Positions 8,784 through 16,580 of a DNA stretch of 64,000 nucleotides are shown here, piece after piece. A program made the position numbers and the translations under genes. The stretch spans positions 124,001-188,000 of the forward strand of contig NZ_JABWRB020000003.1 in assembly GCF_014268745.2 (NCBI RefSeq), given 5' to 3'. The first letter of the stretch is position 1; the number at the start of each line of letters is the position of its first letter. The notes under the pieces were generated by a model that saw nothing but the letters and a program-made list of their open reading frames with translations, ran no database searches and was not told the origin of the DNA. Source of the DNA: Pseudomonas zanjanensis. GTDB lineage: Bacteria; Pseudomonadota; Gammaproteobacteria; Pseudomonadales; Pseudomonadaceae.

Positions 8784-9341
8784 ATGTTCGAAATTGCCCT
8801 GTATGGCGGCGCCTTCAATCCCCCTCACGCCGGCCACGCCCAAGTGATGATCGAGGCCTCACGCCAGGCCAGGCGCGTGCTGGTGGTCCCCAGCTTCCGG
8901 CATCCTTATGGCAAGCAAATGGTCGACTATGAGGTGCGCCTGAACTGGCTGGAATCGATCGTCGAGAACGTCCAGCCGCTGTGTTGCGCCGAAGTGCGTG
9001 CAAGTCGGGTGGAGCAAGTCGTGGCCCGTGGCGTCGAAGGCGCCATCTACAGCTACACCCTGCTTGCCCACCTCGCCGACAGCCTGGCCCTGAACGGCAA
9101 GCGGATCGCGTTGGTGGTGGGCCAGGATGTCGCGGATTCGCTGCCGACCTTCTATCGCGGCCAGGAATTGCTGGAGCGGTTTTCTGTCCTTTGCGTGGAG
9201 GAAAAGATCCACGTGCGCAGCACCGGGGTTCGCGAACGCCTGGCCTTGGGCAAGCCGCTTCCCACCGACTGGATGGCACCCGGCATGAACCCGTTAAACT
9301 ATGACCTATACGCTACCCACGGAAATCGACATGCCCACTAG
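8784..9341 (+). CDS. nadD2: NadD-like nicotinate/nicotinamide-nucleotide adenylyltransferase
   Basis: A 185-residue nucleotidyltransferase with the HxGH-type motif ALYGGAFNPPHAGHAQ at the N terminus and IHVRSTGVRERLALGKPLP (the ISTxxR-type motif) near the C terminus. The family transfers AMP from ATP to nicotinate or nicotinamide mononucleotide. It is not the housekeeping nadD, which normally sits elsewhere in pseudomonads; its position with pncA, pncB, nadE and nrtR marks it as the salvage-regulon copy. It has an AGAGGATAA ribosome binding site. Its 3' end overlaps the nrtR start by 11 nt. The symbol follows the arrangement I recall from Pseudomonas aeruginosa. Confidence 0.85.
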   Translation: MFEIALYGGAFNPPHAGHAQVMIEASRQARRVLVVPSFRHPYGKQMVDYEVRLNWLESIVENVQPLCCAEVRASRVEQVVARGVEGAIYSYTLLAHLADSLALNGKRIALVVGQDVADSLPTFYRGQELLERFSVLCVEEKIHVRSTGVRERLALGKPLPTDWMAPGMNPLNYDLYATHGNRHAH

Positions 9342-10038
9342 CACAGCCCCTGCGCGCGGTTATCTGCACACTATCGACCTCTGTGTGCTGCGCTTTTGCC
9401 GGGAGACCCAGGCGCTGGAAATCCTCCTGAACCGACGGGAAGCCGAGCCGTTCGCCGGCCATTGGGCGCTGCCCGGGATCGTGGTCAATGGTGACGTCGA
9501 AGACCTCACGCTGAACGACGCCGTGGAGCGCCTGCGCAATTCAAGCAAGGTCGGCATGCCGCTGGCCTGGATCGAACAGGTCGGCACCGTCGGCGACGCG
9601 TTCCGCGATCCGCGCTGCTGGTCGTCCTCGACGTTCTACCTGGCGATTGTCAGCGAAGCGGTCCAGCTCGCCGAACACCAGGGGTTTTTCCCATTCAAGG
9701 ACGTCGCGAACGCCTCGATCAAACTCCCTTTTGATCACAACAGCCTGGTGGCGACGGTCCAGGAGCGGTTGCTGTCCAAAGCCCTCTACAGCAGCCTGCC
9801 GCTGATGTTCCTGGGCCCGGAATTCAGCGCGCCGGAAGCGGTGAACATCTTCTCCGTAGTACTCGACCGCCCGGTGCTCAAGACCAGCATGCGCCAGCGT
9901 TTGCTGAAGATGACCGAGGCGGGCTATTTGCAGGAAACCGGCCGTAAAAAAGCCGGCGACGGCGGACGCCCGCAACGCACGGTGGAAAATCTCAAACCGG
10001 CTAGCGTTTATCTGTTTGATCGGTGTTTTCTGGAGTGA
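9331..10038 (+). CDS. nrtR: NrtR-type Nudix-related transcriptional regulator of NAD metabolism
   Basis: About 235 residues. The N-terminal part is a Nudix-like domain (LHTIDLCVLRFCRETQALEI; HWALPGIVVNGDVEDLTLND), in which the catalytic Nudix box is degraded as in NrtR repressors. The C-terminal part is a winged helix (VLKTSMRQRLLKMTEAGYLQ, ETGRKKAGDGGRPQRT). NrtR proteins repress NAD salvage genes and release DNA on binding ADP-ribose-type ligands. Start set at ATG 9331, preceded by ACGGAAA and overlapping the nadD-like stop; ATG 9301 is an alternative without a good ribosome binding site. The overlap implies translational coupling. Confidence 0.85.
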   Translation: MPTSTAPARGYLHTIDLCVLRFCRETQALEILLNRREAEPFAGHWALPGIVVNGDVEDLTLNDAVERLRNSSKVGMPLAWIEQVGTVGDAFRDPRCWSSSTFYLAIVSEAVQLAEHQGFFPFKDVANASIKLPFDHNSLVATVQERLLSKALYSSLPLMFLGPEFSAPEAVNIFSVVLDRPVLKTSMRQRLLKMTEAGYLQETGRKKAGDGGRPQRTVENLKPASVYLFDRCFLE

Positions 10039-10311
10039 CTTTTGCGTATGGCCAGCACACCTTCCTGGCCCGATATCAGAGGCCATGGAGTCTCTGCTAG
10101 ATCAGAAAACAGCTTAGGAGAGGCCTTCGAGCAATCCGGCCTCGCCCAATAAGTCCATGATGCCTCGAGAGACGCATAGTGATCGCCTTTGGCACTCATG
10201 ACGCGGACAACGGCGAACGCCGCGTTCTCATTTATAGACAATTATAGAGCGACTATAGACCGATCAGCCTGAGCGCTTCCCAGCGCTAGTTTTTCTGATC
10301 CCGAAAGCTGT
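10039..10311. other. Intergenic stretch with weak terminator and TATAGA triplet
   Basis: No convincing gene. At 10272-10294 a short stem AGCGC/GCGCT is followed by TTTTT and could end nrtR transcription. TATAGA occurs three times at about 10-11 bp intervals (10233-10260), and the minus strand reads TATAAT there, so a weak promoter is possible. A minus-strand frame of 77 codons (10008-10241) has only a TTG start and overlaps nrtR, so I do not call it. Confidence 0.4.
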
Positions 10312-11745
10312 TCACTCCAGCCCGGCAGTAAAGACCTTGCCAGGGTTCATCAGCCCCGCCGGGTCTAGCGTGCGTTTGATGGCACGCATCAGCTCGATCT
10401 CCAGGGGATCCTTGAACTGGGCTGCGGCATGAGGCTTGGCTTGTCCCAGCCCATGTTCAGCACTGATGCTGCCATTGAACGCACTGGTCATCCGGTAGAT
10501 GACTTGCATGATCGCGTGTTCGCGGGCCTTGAACGAGGCGTCGTCATCGCCGACCGGCTTGCTGATGTTGTAGTGCAGGTTGCCGTCGCCCATGTGGCCA
10601 TAGGAAACGATGCGCACGCCGGGAAAGTCCTGTTGCAGGGCTTTGTCGGTGCGTTCAATGAATTCCGGTATCCGGCTCACGGGTACGCTGATGTCGTGCT
10701 TGAGGCTGGGGCCTTCATGGTTCTGCGCCTCGGAAATACCTTCGCGCAGCGCCCACAACGCCGCGGCCTGCGCCTGGCTGCTGGCCAATACCGCGTCGAT
10801 GACCCAACCGCATTCGAAGGCATGGGCCAGGCCGTTTTCCAGCAACAGGGCCAAGGGCGCGTCGGGCACGGTGTCGCGCAGTTCAATCAAGGCGTACCAA
10901 GGGTGCTTCGCTTCCAAGGGATCCGTACAACCCGCCACATGGTCCAGGACAAACTCCAGGCTCTGGCGCGACATCATCTCGAAGCCGGTCAGGCGGTCGG
11001 CGCACAGGCTGCGCACATGGCCGATCAAGTCCACCGCCGCTTGCGGCGAAGGCAGCGCCACCCAGGCTGTCGCGGTGCTGTGGGTCGCCGGAAACAGCTT
11101 CAGCACCGCTGCCGTGATGATGCCCAGCGAGCCCTCCGAGCCGATGAACAAATGCTTGAGATCGTAACCGGTGTTGTCCTTGCGCAAGCCTCGCAAGCCA
11201 TTCCAGACACGACCGTCAGGCAGCACCACTTCCAGCCCGAGGGTCAGCTCACGCATGTTGCCGTAGCGCAGTACCGCCGTGCCGCCGGCATTGGTCGCCA
11301 GATTACCGCCCACCGTGCAACTGCCCTCCGCTCCCAACGACAGCGGGAACAGGCGACCGGCCTGGCTGGCGGCGTCCTGTAGCTGCTGCAGGATCACCCC
11401 GGCCTCGACCGTGATGGTTTCATTGGCCAGGTCGATTTCACGGATGCGCCGCATACGGGTCAAGGACAACACCACTTGGTTGCCGGAGGCATCAGGGATC
11501 GAGCCGCCACATAACCCGGTGTTGCCGCCCTGCGGCACCAAGGCAACCTGGGCGTCATGGCAGATGCGTACAACCTCGGCGACTTCTTCGGTCGTTGCCG
11601 GGCGCACCACCAACGCAGCCCGGCCTTGATAGGCGTTACGCCAGTCCGTCAGATAGCGGTGCACCAGTTCAGGGTCGCGCACCAACCCTGCCTGCCCGAC
11701 CACTTGCTCGATCCGCTGGAGCACTTCATCGCTCAACGATGACAT
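10312..11745 (-). CDS. FAD-binding oxidoreductase, D-2-hydroxyacid dehydrogenase (GlcD-like) type
   Basis: A 477-residue flavoprotein of the VAO family. Residues ~35-210 hold the PCMH FAD-binding domain (ALVVRPATTEEVAEVVRIC, LVPQGGNTGLCGGSIPD, GAEGSCTVGGNLATNAGG). The C-terminal half is the FAD-oxidase C domain, ending YGHMGDGNLHYNIS, SAEHGLGQAKPHA and DPAGLMNPGKVF. Relatives oxidise D-lactate, glycolate or D-2-hydroxyglutarate. It is the last gene of the tctCBA–dehydratase operon, so its substrate may be a hydroxyacid from sugar-diacid breakdown; this is inferred. Start ATG 11745 has GGGAGGGAAGGA directly upstream; the longer frame to 12099 overlaps the dehydratase gene. Confidence 0.85.
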   Translation of the reverse strand: MSSLSDEVLQRIEQVVGQAGLVRDPELVHRYLTDWRNAYQGRAALVVRPATTEEVAEVVRICHDAQVALVPQGGNTGLCGGSIPDASGNQVVLSLTRMRRIREIDLANETITVEAGVILQQLQDAASQAGRLFPLSLGAEGSCTVGGNLATNAGGTAVLRYGNMRELTLGLEVVLPDGRVWNGLRGLRKDNTGYDLKHLFIGSEGSLGIITAAVLKLFPATHSTATAWVALPSPQAAVDLIGHVRSLCADRLTGFEMMSRQSLEFVLDHVAGCTDPLEAKHPWYALIELRDTVPDAPLALLLENGLAHAFECGWVIDAVLASSQAQAAALWALREGISEAQNHEGPSLKHDISVPVSRIPEFIERTDKALQQDFPGVRIVSYGHMGDGNLHYNISKPVGDDDASFKAREHAIMQVIYRMTSAFNGSISAEHGLGQAKPHAAAQFKDPLEIELMRAIKRTLDPAGLMNPGKVFTAGLE

Positions 11746-11759
11746 TCCTTCCCTCCCGG

Positions 11760-12917
11760 TTACGGACGCTGCCCGAACTCTGCCTGACCGGCCGTCCAGC
11801 CCGCCACGCGCTCGCTCAGGGACAGCCCAAGGCCAGGCCGGGTGGGCACCAGCATGCGCCCATCGCGGGTTTGCATGCGTTCGTTGAACAACGGCTCCAG
11901 CCATTCGAAATGTTCCACCCAAGGCTCGCGGCTGTAAGTTGCGGCCAAATGGATGTGCAATTCCATGGCAAAGTGCGGCGCGATCATCAGCCCCGCTTGC
12001 TCGGCCAATGCCTGGACCTTGAGATAGGGGGTGATGCCACCGACACGAGGCGCGTCGGGCATCAGATAATCCGCCGCACGCAGCTTGATGAATTCCCAAT
12101 GCTCGGCAACGCTGGTGAGCATTTCACCGGTCGCGATCGGCGTATCGAATTGCTCGGCCAGCGCGGCATGACCTTCGGCGTCGTAGCAATCCAGCGGTTC
12201 CTCGATCCAGACCAGGTTAAGCGGCTCAAGACGGCGGCACATGCGCTGCGCAGTGGGCCGGTCCCATTGCTGGTTGGCGTCGACCATCAAAGGGAAGTCA
12301 TCCCCCAGGTGTTTGCGGATGGTGCTGACCCGGTGCAGATCCAGCGCCTGGTCAGGCTGGCCGACCTTGAGCTTGATCCCGCCGATACCCTTCTCCCGAG
12401 AGAGGTCAGTATTGATCATTAATTGATCAAGCGGTGTATGCAGGAATCCACCCGATGTGTTGTAGCACTGGACAGAATCGCGATGGGCACCCAGCAAGCG
12501 AGCCAGGGAAAGATTGGCCCGCTTGGCTTTCAAATCCCACAGGGCGACATCAAATGCGCCGATCGCCTGGGTTGCCAGGCCGCTGCGCCCCACCGAGGCA
12601 CCTGCCCAGCAGAGCTTGTCCCACAGTTTGGAAATGTCGCTGGGGTTTTCGCCAAGCAGGCTGGGGGCGACTTCCTGGGCATGGGCAAATTGCCCGGGGC
12701 CACCGGCTCGCTTGGAATAGCTGAACCCCAGGCCACGGTGGCCGTCCCTGGTTTCGATCTCCACGAACAGAATGGCGATTTCGGTCATTGGCTTTTGCCG
12801 ACCGGTCAACACCTTGGCGTCGCTGATGGGGTTGGCCAACGGCAGGAAAACCGAGGCCACGCGCACCCAGGCAATGCGGTCGTCGTCGGCCGAAGGCGTT
12901 TGAGGCGTGTCTTGCAT
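11760..12917 (-). CDS. Enolase-superfamily dehydratase, L-talarate/galactarate dehydratase type
   Basis: A 385-residue member of the mandelate racemase subgroup. GIGGIKLKVGQPDQA carries the KxK general-base pair, PLMVDANQQWDR the first metal ligand, VWIEEPLDCYD and ATGEMLTS the others, and MIAPHFAMELHIHL the catalytic histidine. The pattern resembles TalrD/GalrD, which dehydrate L-talarate and meso-galactarate to 5-keto-4-deoxyglucarate. Neighbouring tctCBA genes would import the diacid. Start ATG 12917, with CGGAGC upstream; a GTG at 12956 is also in frame. Substrate specificity is inferred from motifs and could be another acid sugar. Confidence 0.8.
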   Translation of the reverse strand: MQDTPQTPSADDDRIAWVRVASVFLPLANPISDAKVLTGRQKPMTEIAILFVEIETRDGHRGLGFSYSKRAGGPGQFAHAQEVAPSLLGENPSDISKLWDKLCWAGASVGRSGLATQAIGAFDVALWDLKAKRANLSLARLLGAHRDSVQCYNTSGGFLHTPLDQLMINTDLSREKGIGGIKLKVGQPDQALDLHRVSTIRKHLGDDFPLMVDANQQWDRPTAQRMCRRLEPLNLVWIEEPLDCYDAEGHAALAEQFDTPIATGEMLTSVAEHWEFIKLRAADYLMPDAPRVGGITPYLKVQALAEQAGLMIAPHFAMELHIHLAATYSREPWVEHFEWLEPLFNERMQTRDGRMLVPTRPGLGLSLSERVAGWTAGQAEFGQRP

Positions 12918-12987
12918 GACTGTGCTCCGAACGGTTGGGTTCGGCTGCTGCAACACGGCGTCGTGTTACAGCAGCGAATGCAATGGG

Positions 12988-14508
12988 CTAGCTGCGCATC
13001 AATTCAATCGCCGCACTTTTGCGGTTGCGAATGACCGTCACCAGGTGCCAGGAGATGGACGCGGCGGCCAGGATGAGGAAGCCCGCCGAGATGGGATTGG
13101 TCAGGAAGCCGCCGAAATTGCCATCGGACAGCATCAAGCCGCGACGCAAGTTGGTTTCAGCCATCGGACCGAGGATGAAACCGATGATGAACGGTGCAAT
13201 CGGCAAACCGGCCTTGACGAACCCATACCCCAGCAAGCCAAACAGCAGCACCGCCCAGACGTCGAAGATCCGGCTGTTCAGGCCAAAGGCACCGACCACA
13301 CAAAGCACCAGGATGATCGGCAACAGAATGTGCTTGGGCACCGCCAGCAACTTGATGAACATGCGCAGGCCGTAGAACTCCAGCACCAGCATGAGCACGG
13401 AAGCGAGGATCAGCGCGGCGAAGATCGTGTAGACCAACGGTGCCTGGCTGATGAACAGCAGAGGCCCGGGCTGGATGCCGTGGATCATGAAACCACCGAG
13501 CATCACCGCTGTGGTGGTGTCGCCGGGAATGCCGAGCGTCAGCAGGGGAATCATCGCGCCGCCAATACCGGCATTGTTCGCCGTCTCGCTGGCGACCACG
13601 CCGTCGATCTTGCCTTTGCCGAACTCCTCCGGGGTCTTGGAACGTTTCTTCGCCACGATGTAGGAGACGATATTCGACGTACCGGCACCGATGCCGGGCA
13701 AGATGCCGATGCCCAGGCCGATCAGGGATGAACGGGTAGCATTGGGCAGTTGGCCGACGAACTCCTTCATCGAAAAACCAAACCCTTTCACGCCTTTCAT
13801 GCTGACGTGCTGGGGTTTGGCCCGGTGGCTCAGGCGCGCGCTTTCCGCGAACTTCAGCACTTCGGCGACCGCGAACATACCGATCATCACCGTGAGCATG
13901 GCGAAGCCGCCGTTGAGGCTCGGCAGGTCAAAGGTAAAACGACGGATGGCCTCGACCGGGGCAATCCCCACGGTGGAGAAAGCAAAGCCCAAGGCACCGG
14001 CAAACAAACCTTTGACCAGCGAGCCGGTGGACAGCGTGGCAATCAGCGTCAGCGAAAAGATCGCGATGGAAAAGTATTCGTGCGGGCCAAAGCTCAGGGC
14101 CAGTTCCGCCAGGATCGGGGCGATGAACATCAGCGCGGCGATACTGAAAATCGTGCCGAGGAACGAGAACACCACGCCAATGCCAAGGGCCTTGACGCCA
14201 TGACCTTGTTTCATCAGCGGCCAACCATCGAACGTCGTCGCGATGGAGGCCGGCGTTCCCGGTATGTTGAGCAATATCGCCGATATCAGCCCTCCCGAGG
14301 TGGCGCCAACGAACAGCGCAACCAACAGCGCCAGGCCAGTACCAGGCCCCATCGAGTAAGTCAGCGGCAGAAATAGAGCGATCGCCATCGTGGCCGAAAG
14401 TCCAGGAATCGCACCAAAGATAATTCCTACTACCACGCCGAGGGTGATTATCAGGAAAGCGTAGGGTGTCAGTACGGCTGCGAAGCCTGTTTGCATGAGT
14501 TCAATCAT
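12988..14508 (-). CDS. tctA: Tripartite tricarboxylate transporter, large permease TctA
   Basis: A 506-residue membrane protein with about a dozen hydrophobic segments. Family landmarks are IIFGAIPGLSATMAIALFLP near the N terminus, GLISAILLNIPGTPASIATT, GIGILPGIGAGTSNIVSYIV and IGGAMIPLLTLGIPGDTTTA. TctA forms the transport channel of the TTT system, driven by an ion gradient. It is 9 bp downstream of tctB. A gap of 70 bp separates it from the dehydratase gene. Confidence 0.93.
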   Translation of the reverse strand: MIELMQTGFAAVLTPYAFLIITLGVVVGIIFGAIPGLSATMAIALFLPLTYSMGPGTGLALLVALFVGATSGGLISAILLNIPGTPASIATTFDGWPLMKQGHGVKALGIGVVFSFLGTIFSIAALMFIAPILAELALSFGPHEYFSIAIFSLTLIATLSTGSLVKGLFAGALGFAFSTVGIAPVEAIRRFTFDLPSLNGGFAMLTVMIGMFAVAEVLKFAESARLSHRAKPQHVSMKGVKGFGFSMKEFVGQLPNATRSSLIGLGIGILPGIGAGTSNIVSYIVAKKRSKTPEEFGKGKIDGVVASETANNAGIGGAMIPLLTLGIPGDTTTAVMLGGFMIHGIQPGPLLFISQAPLVYTIFAALILASVLMLVLEFYGLRMFIKLLAVPKHILLPIILVLCVVGAFGLNSRIFDVWAVLLFGLLGYGFVKAGLPIAPFIIGFILGPMAETNLRRGLMLSDGNFGGFLTNPISAGFLILAAASISWHLVTVIRNRKSAAIELMRS

Positions 14509-14517
14509 GGCCGTCCC

Positions 14518-14991
14518 CTAGAAATCCAATAGGCCGACCGGCAGAAGCAAGTCGAAGCCATGGCGAAAGATGTAAAAGATCAGAACAGCCGAAACGACCG
14601 CGATCAGTGCGTATCGCAGGTGCTTGACCTTTTCGTCCGCCGGGGTCAATACGATGAACTGGGCATAGAGATAAAGCACAGTGGTGATCACGAAACCCAG
14701 CGGTTCCATCAGCGCCGTGTAAAGCAGCACCAATGCCATGGATTTGATGACGGTTGGGTAATCGATCGCCTCGGGCTTTTCCACGGGCTCGGCACTTTTA
14801 TCCGGCAGCTTGCGCCACACCCACAATTGCAACGCCCCCAACAGGCACAACGCGACGGCGAGTACCCAAGGGACAAACGCGGCATCGATCGTCCCGCGAC
14901 GCGGCAGGTTCATGGTCAATACCAGGTAAGCGATGCCGGCGCCGAGCATGGCCAGGCCGGCGATCAACTCGTTTCTTTTATAGGAATCCAT
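14518..14991 (-). CDS. tctB: Tripartite tricarboxylate transporter, small permease TctB
   Basis: A 157-residue protein with four hydrophobic helices (ELIAGLAMLGAGIAYLVLTM, FVPWVLAVALCLLGALQLWV, IKSMALVLLYTALMEPLGFV and the C-terminal YALIAVVSAVLIFYIFRHGF). Length, topology and the position between tctC and tctA identify it as the poorly conserved small subunit of the TTT importer. Confidence 0.88.
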   Translation of the reverse strand: MDSYKRNELIAGLAMLGAGIAYLVLTMNLPRRGTIDAAFVPWVLAVALCLLGALQLWVWRKLPDKSAEPVEKPEAIDYPTVIKSMALVLLYTALMEPLGFVITTVLYLYAQFIVLTPADEKVKHLRYALIAVVSAVLIFYIFRHGFDLLLPVGLLDF

Positions 14992-15067
14992 ACAGGCTCC
15001 TCTTGCTGGGAAGGACGGGGAGTCGGGTGCTGGCCAGCGCGGCGCGCACCCGAACCGTTACGCAAAA

Positions 15068-16039
15068 TTATTTGGCTTTACGCATCTCGTCCTTGAACTG
15101 CATGAAGCTGTCGCGGGTTTTATTCAACGTGGCGACGGCTTCTTCGGAGCCCTGGAAGCTGACCGGCTGCTTGAAGGACTTCTTCAGTTCTTCGGCATAT
15201 TCCGGCTCTTCGGTGATTTTCTTCATGGTGTCGGCCATTTTCTTGACGATGGCCGGGTCGGTGCCTTTCGGGAAAGCAACGACGTAAGGCTTGTCCAGGA
15301 CCAGGTCCACGCCTTGCTCCTTGAAAGTCTTGACGTCGCCCAGCAGCGCGTTGCGCTCGGCGTTAGGCTGGCCCAGGGCGGTCATCTTGCCGCTGGAAAT
15401 GTAATCCTGGACCGAGCCATAGCTGATCGCACCGAGGTCGATGCGCTTGCCCAGCAAGGCAACGATTTTTTCCGAGACGGTGCCGCTGTCGACCATTTTC
15501 AGTTTCACGCCGGCGAGCTTCTCGAACATCAAGCCTTGCAGATGAGAGAAGTTACCCATCTCGGTGCCGTAGGTGATGGTGCCGGGCTTGGCCTTGGCCT
15601 TCTCGATCAGCTGGTCGAGGCTGTCGATGCCCGAGCTTTTCGCCGAGACGAACACAGCGCCCTTGTCGACGCCAGCGATACAGGAAATATCGAACGCATC
15701 AAAACGGTCTTCGGACAGCCCCGCGACCTCGTTGACGATCAACTGGCCGGTGTGAGTAAACAGGATGGTATTGCCATCCGGCGCTGCGCTCTTGACCGCA
15801 TCGGCGGCGATGGTGCCGCCCCCACCGGCCATGTTGGTGACCACCATGGTCTTGCCAGTGACCTTGGTGAAGTACTTGGCCATCATCCGTGCGTTGAAAT
15901 CAGTGTCACCGCCGGCGTTGGCGATCACTACGACCTGTACCGGACGGCTTGGCCAATCGCTTGCGTCGGCGGCCATTGCCGTGCCGGCGGTCAGGCTCAG
16001 GAACGAGGCGATCAAAGAGGCGCAGAGTGTTTTCTTCAT
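15068..16039 (-). CDS. tctC: Tripartite tricarboxylate transporter, periplasmic binding protein TctC
   Basis: A 323-residue protein with a clear signal peptide (MKKTLCASLIASFLSLTAGT, cleavage after AMA). WPSRPVQVVVIANAGGDTDF and MVVTNMAGGGGTIAADAV are TctC (Bug family) landmarks that contact the carboxylate ligand. Start ATG 16039 with GGAGAA upstream; an in-frame extension to 16330 would run through the promoter and operator. It is the first gene of the operon, as usual for the binding protein. The leader from the predicted promoter is about 270 nt. Confidence 0.92.
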   Translation of the reverse strand: MKKTLCASLIASFLSLTAGTAMAADASDWPSRPVQVVVIANAGGDTDFNARMMAKYFTKVTGKTMVVTNMAGGGGTIAADAVKSAAPDGNTILFTHTGQLIVNEVAGLSEDRFDAFDISCIAGVDKGAVFVSAKSSGIDSLDQLIEKAKAKPGTITYGTEMGNFSHLQGLMFEKLAGVKLKMVDSGTVSEKIVALLGKRIDLGAISYGSVQDYISSGKMTALGQPNAERNALLGDVKTFKEQGVDLVLDKPYVVAFPKGTDPAIVKKMADTMKKITEEPEYAEELKKSFKQPVSFQGSEEAVATLNKTRDSFMQFKDEMRKAK

Positions 16040-16297
16040 TATTGTTCTCCGGGTACGGCCATTCATTGTGGGTTTGAAGTTGAGCAGGAAACGAACAGGC
16101 CCAGCACTAACGCCAGGCGAGACTGATCGAGCGTTGAGATCGCGGAATTCGACTGCACTGGAGGGCAGGGTTTTTCGGAAGGTAAAAAAGAAGATAGCGG
16201 GCGCACGGCGATAACGCGTGGGGCCGATGGACTGCAAATTCGCTGGGCGGCAAATGTAGAAAACATGACTGCGCCTTTCGTTTTTATTATTTTTGAT

Positions 16298-16350
16298 GTC
16301 ATACGTTGTCGTATGACTCGATATCATCACCTATGCCTCACGTTGTCAAC
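16298..16350 (-). promoter_or_regulatory. tct operon promoter with operator palindrome
   Basis: On the minus strand TTGACA (16350-16345) is followed after 18 bp by TGATAT (16326-16321), a good sigma-70 pair. Immediately downstream, at 16317-16298, lies the palindrome GTCATACG-TTGT-CGTATGAC with perfect 8-bp arms. Its place at the transcription start suggests a repressor site, of a form typical for GntR/FCD regulators of sugar-acid operons. No such regulator gene lies nearby. Confidence 0.65.
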
Positions 16351-16461
16351 GCAGTTGTTCAGCGGCTCGCATGAATACGACGAACAGGACGGGTGAACCA
16401 GGCGTATCGAATCGTTGCTCCTTGGGCGAAGTCGGCCTGAAGTTTTTTGCTCCCAATAAAA

Positions 16462-16484
16462 AACCCCCTGAATTTCAGGGGGTT
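16462..16484 (-). terminator. Rho-independent terminator after glmS
   Basis: Stem AACCCCCTGAA/TTCAGGGGGTT with a one-base centre, followed on the minus strand by a T-run. It lies 60 bp beyond the glmS stop codon. Confidence 0.85.
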
Positions 16485-16514
16485 GGTTTTTGAGCGTTTC
16501 GGATCCTAGCCGAC

Positions 16515-16580
16515 AGGCTAGCTCCCTGGCCCGCGCTCCGGCCTTACTCGACCGTGACCGATTTCGCCAGGTTACGCGGC
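16515..16580. other. Predicted Tn7 attachment region attTn7 (empty)
   Basis: Tn7-type elements recognise the last codons of glmS and insert about 25 bp past its stop. The glmS 3' end here encodes NLAKSVTVE, the conserved recognition segment, and the downstream DNA runs straight into the glmS terminator. No transposon end is seen, so the site is unoccupied. The role is inferred from the known biology of glmS. Confidence 0.6.

Noticed and set aside
10008-10241. 77-codon minus-strand frame between nrtR and the FAD oxidoreductase
   Set aside because: Only a TTG start, no ribosome binding site, no recognisable family, and its 3' end is antisense to nrtR.
16063-16302. 79-codon frame in the tctC leader
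   Set aside because: It begins inside the operator palindrome, has no good ribosome binding site and no recognisable sequence. A leader peptide cannot be excluded but is not supported.
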